Shown here: piece after piece, positions 60,701 through 64,000 of the stretch
How the letters are laid out: each line of letters starts with the position of its first letter
Numbering within the stretch: the stretch's first letter is position 1
From: Bimastos eiseni
Lineage: Eukaryota; Annelida; Clitellata; Crassiclitellata; Lumbricidae
NCBI GenBank assembly: GCA_959347315.1
Contig: OY365811.1
Coordinates: 38,474,346-38,538,345 of the forward strand
Reading direction: 5' to 3'
Length of the DNA stretch: 64,000 nt
Position numbers and translations under genes: made by a program
Notes under the pieces: generated by a model
What the model saw: the letters and a program-made list of their open reading frames with translations, nothing else
Databases searched by the model: none
Told to the model about the DNA's origin: nothing

Positions 60701-63700
60701 TTAAACACAGGTAATGATGAATTTTTACAGGTAATTGCATCTAGGTAAACTCATGCAGATTGGTAAACACATGCAGGTGAGTTTGTGCATATCTATACGC
60801 GTTTCAAACTGTTAACTTTACAATGTTTGCAGGAAAAGACAGTTCAAAAGTTCAGCTCATCAAAGAATACTTATCGACCATGAAGATGTTGAGGAACTAC
60901 GAGGATGACAGCCAGGATCCGAAATTCACAGAGGTAGGCACACGTGCACGAAGTGAGGCCTTTGTTTACTATTGACTTTGGCTACTGTTTGTTTGGATGT
61001 GGGACAAAGAAAACAAAAAATTCAGCTATGAAGAACATTGCATTTGTATAGATTATCTTTTTTGATGATTTATCTGACTTGGATCCTCAGTGAATATTTC
61101 TTGGCAACCCCTCTGACATGACTCAGCATTATTGAGTGAGCAGATACGCTGCGCTTAGCTTTTGTATTACGCTGTAGAAATTCTGAGTTTATGATTGCGA
61201 TTATTTGATGCAAGATGCATCATTGCTTATCATGGACTACGTGTTTCTAATTTTCTTGGAATAACTTTTAGTCGCTTAATGGCCACTAAGTTATGAGGCA
61301 ATCATTTTAGGATTTTCTTATAAACAAATTCGTGATTTATGCCATGTCGTTACTCCGTTTTTGGTGAACTGGTTTTCCAGGTTGTGGAAGTCGACCTCAG
61401 TACAATTACATCCGACTGTTCGGGACCTAAAACGGCGAAAGATCGAGTTCCGTTTGGTCGTTTCAAAGATGATTTCCGACGCTGTCTGGAAAATAGGGAT
61501 TTGACGAGGGTCAGTTAGTTCATTGCTTTCTGATTTCTTCGTTGATTTCTTTCCCTCTCATATATTTAGGTCAACTTCTGTCCAATCACACGCCCATCGA
61601 ATGCAGTGACTTTTGCGCTTCATATATTTAGGTCAACCTCTGTCCAATCACGCGCCTTAAATATGACTGACAAACACATGACTTAGGGAATTATATGAAT
61701 AGATTATTCATTTATTTATTCAGTGTAATTATCATAGGCTCTTTTCTTTCTCATCCCTTGTGGGATGTGAAATTATGGAATCAAGCAGTCAATTATTTTT
61801 ATTTGTAGCCACAACTAGCAGTTTGGTCAAGGCTAAAATAAAGAACACTGATTATAAAACACTGATTATTCCCTCACTGCTGTGAATGTGCTTGAAAGAA
61901 GTTTATAGTTTTGAATCCTTTAACGAAATCTATCGACCACTGGTTGTGACGAGTAGTATTTATCGTGATTTCTCTGATCCTGACAGGGCTTTGGAGAGCG
62001 AAACCTCCTGGCGCAACAGTCATTTAGTCTGGGTAGTGGTGAAGAGTTTTCTCTCAAGCATGGAGACGTCATTTTCTCTTCAATTGCCAGTTGTACAAAC
62101 AACACCAACTCCTCTGTCATGCTGGCTGCAGGTACAGAATACCCATCAGTGATTATTTCACAGGATGGTTTTTTACTGCTTCAATCGTATGTGGTTAATT
62201 TGGCAAATTTGAAGCAGCATTTGTGATTACACTTGGCTTGCACTAAGCTTTAGAATACTTAGCATTTAAAAGAATGAACAGAATTGTGGCATTAGCTGAG
62301 ACACGGTTGACGTTTAAGTCTCTTGTTCATTCTATATGAAATTATGTTCTTTGTCTCTGTCAAGTAATCCTGAGTTGTATTCTGATCTATAGTGCAGTCT
62401 CCTTTGCTGTGTACCACAAGAGTAGTACCATTCAATTTTTATTGTAAAAAATGCTTTCGACTAAAAGAACTAAATTATGGAACCCCTGTGCATAGTTACA
62501 CAGTTATATTATTTTTTATAAAACTTTTGCCAGCATGGTACTTATGTTACCTTGGTTTATTTTTCGGCATATGCTAAATTACAATGTCACCATTTGGCTA
62601 TAAAATATATTTAGCAATAGAATTTGAATATAGTTGACGACTTGATGTAGTGTAAACTGTAAAATTCTATAAATTCAAAGTCTACTGCACAAGAGTTCAA
62701 TGAACATTAAGAAAGCAGGTGTGTCACGGCAGAAATTTGCTTTTCCAAGTGTGTCGTCACAGTCTGTAAAAGTTTGAGGTGCATCCCCAGTGCTGTTCAG
62801 CTCATGCAAAACACTCCTCCTATCTGTTTTATCATATACTAACAGATATTGACTATCTGAAGGTTTGCTGGCTAAGAAAGCCGTTGATGCTGGGCTGATG
62901 GTGAAGCCTTATCTGAAAGCAAGCATTTCACCGGGGACTGGGATCGTTACTCGATACCTTAATAACAGCCATCTTATCCAGTACATGCAACAGCTTGGGT
63001 AAGTCTAGGTCGACCTGTTTCTGTGCCTTGATGACCCCTCATATTTATGTTTGTATGTATATCATTGTATTTTTATATGTCTATATGGCATTGTATGTTT
63101 TTATGTATGATTATGTTTGTATGACTATATTTATATGTGTTGATGACTGTATGTTTGTATGTGTGTATGTATGACATTGTATGTATGTATGTATGTATGT
63201 ATATATGTACTGGATGTATGTATGTCTACCCACTGTATCTTAACATACAAGAGATCCATAAAATCTTCTCTGTCTCCTCGCTTTCTTTTCTTTTGGCAAC
63301 ACTTAAGATGTTTTCCATCCGTTGTCTGCCCTTCATTACTTCACTTCTGGTTCCTCTGACCGTCTGTTGGATTTCGACCTTGGCCAAATGGTTAATTAAG
63401 TCTTTCACTACATCATTCTGATCTGACCTCCTTGTGTGGTACAGAAGTAATGTAATGTATTGTAACATTATGTATTATTACACTCTCTGTTGACCTGTTG
63501 TGCGTGCCAACAATGAATCGGATAAATGATTAAGAAATTCAATGGGAGAGAATGAGTTACTGAAAATGCACTGTAGATACTTATATATCTATCATTTTAT
63601 TTATTCATTTTGTCCTCAAAGAAATGTATGTGAAAGGTGCAGACTTTTAGCAAAACACTCTCTCTCTCTTGAGGTGAAAATATTTATTGATTCTAGTCAG

Positions 63701-63914
63701 ACGTTGGCTACAGATAAACTACTGTTTTGCACACATCAATCAATTAATCTATCAATCAATGAAACTTAATATAGCACCTCTTCAAGAATATCATTGATGC
63801 ATTTGTTTCGAACGTTCCCTGCTGTGTAGATTTACTGTCGGTGGTTACGGTTGTCCGAGCTGCATCAGCCAGACCTGTCCAATGGAATCATCGATGGTGA
63901 ACGCAGTTCAGACG
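54780..63914 (+). CDS. Iron regulatory protein / aconitase family, IRP2-like (14 exons seen, 3' end beyond window)
   Basis: Cytosolic aconitase-fold protein; the family binds iron-responsive elements in mRNAs when iron is low. Exons: 54780-54795, 55582-55677, 56042-56204, 56603-56743, 57371-57490, 57922-57991, 58858-59041, 59375-59514, 60068-60239, 60833-60933, 61381-61509, 61987-62131, 62863-62998, 63830-63914; 1698 nt, 566 aa, roughly the first 60% of the protein. Hallmarks: [90 protein letters not shown]. The three Fe-S ligand cysteines are present: Cys480 (SCTN), Cys546 and Cys549 (GYGCPSC). Exon 5 (residues 139-178) is absent from IRP1 but has CPVHYQQ, like the CPFHLQP of the IRP2 insert. 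The active-site His of the DHS motif is Ser129. The aconitase/IRP family is firm; IRP2 identity is an inference. Confidence 0.9.
56440..56500. mobile_element. SINE-like TTTATATAGCACC repeat in IRP intron 3
   Basis: TTTATATAGCACCACCTCAA then TACTCAGAGGCGCTCT. A second copy follows in the next intron at about 56803-56860 (TTTATATAGCACCTCTTTAA...GCAGAGGACTCTGTGG), and a third at 63766-63800. These are short, related remnants. Confidence 0.55.
59270..59330 (+). mobile_element. SINE-like GGCACTATAGAAGT tail in IRP intron 7
   Basis: TTTGATGCATTGTGCATTAC then AATGGCACTATAGAAGTCCT; it shares both words with 16725-16790 and 17280-17312. Confidence 0.5.
60231..60300 (+). promoter_or_regulatory. Cluster of tandem donor-like sites after IRP exon 9
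   Basis: Besides the annotated donor (ATGCAG|GTAAAT, GT at 60240), ATGCAG|GTAAAC (GT at 60254), GGAG|GTAAAC (60278) and ATGCAG|GTAAGA (60292) follow. Use of the site at 60254 would add 14 nt and shift the frame. The chosen donor joins TYLSHAG to GKDSSK as in the family. Confidence 0.6.
61560..61665. repeat. Two-copy direct repeat in IRP intron 11
   Basis: ATATATTTAGGTCAACYTCTGTCCAATCACRCGCC occurs at about 61560-61594 and again at 61622-61655, a 61-bp period with one diverged spacer. Confidence 0.85.
63030..63235. repeat. (TATG)n microsatellite in IRP intron 13
   Basis: Imperfect TATG/TGTA tetranucleotide tract with interruptions; it becomes a pure (GTAT)n run at about 63180-63205. Open frames reading MYVCMYVC are repeat translation. 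Confidence 0.85.
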
Positions 63915-64000
63915 GTAGGCGCCACCATCACCGTTGCCTTATTACCTCATCTTTGTTGTTTGACCATACAATACTAACAATAGAAAATAGAAGTTACAAT

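Noticed and set aside
1746..63914. A functional iron gene cluster (melanotransferrin plus IRP)
   Set aside because: The two genes are over 40 kb apart with unrelated genes between; co-occurrence is not evidence of a system.

Overview
This is a metazoan nuclear window: AT-rich, with spliced genes, canonical GT-AG introns of about 0.3-3.5 kb, many microsatellites, and decayed LINE, SINE and MITE copies. No bacterial, viral or organellar genes are seen. All five multi-exon models were built by hand and keep reading frame across every junction. The gene set and repeat style suggest a marine invertebrate, perhaps a non-vertebrate deuterostome (hemichordate, echinoderm or cephalochordate). The sequence alone does not fix the phylum.

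Layout: (1) 1746-11029, minus: a complete 13-exon melanotransferrin-type transferrin (778 aa) with signal peptide, two lobes and a GPI-anchor-like tail. (2) 13055-19306, minus: a 7-exon FASTK-family mitochondrial RNA-processing protein (656 aa), closest by motif to FASTKD5. (3) 22039-35912, plus: CDK11 (PITSLRE kinase, 14 coding exons, 849 aa); its last intron holds a 3.2-kb, 38-bp satellite. (4) 38125-38340, plus: single-exon BLCAP. (5) 42830-53607, minus: HDAC3 (14 exons, 432 aa). (6) 54780-63914, plus, running off the window: an iron regulatory protein/aconitase-family gene (14 exons seen, 566 aa) with an insert resembling that of IRP2.

The FASTKD-like/CDK11 and HDAC3/IRP pairs are head to head; the second pair is only 1.17 kb apart and may share a promoter. 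Two genes concern iron (melanotransferrin and the iron regulatory protein) but lie about 44 kb apart with unrelated genes between, so no functional cluster is claimed. The rest are general housekeeping or regulatory genes (CDK11 in splicing and transcription, HDAC3 in corepression, FASTKD in mitochondrial RNA).

Intergenic and intronic DNA contains 5'-truncated non-LTR retrotransposon ends, tRNA-derived SINEs inside HDAC3 introns, two fold-back DNA elements around the FASTKD/CDK11 spacer, a perfect 54-bp inverted repeat in a melanotransferrin intron, and several minisatellites. I found no CRISPR array, rRNA or stand-alone tRNA gene, and no convincing previously undescribed multi-gene system. 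The most interesting signals are the IRP2-like insert, the altered iron ligands in both transferrin lobes, and the CDK11 intronic satellite with its higher-order structure.
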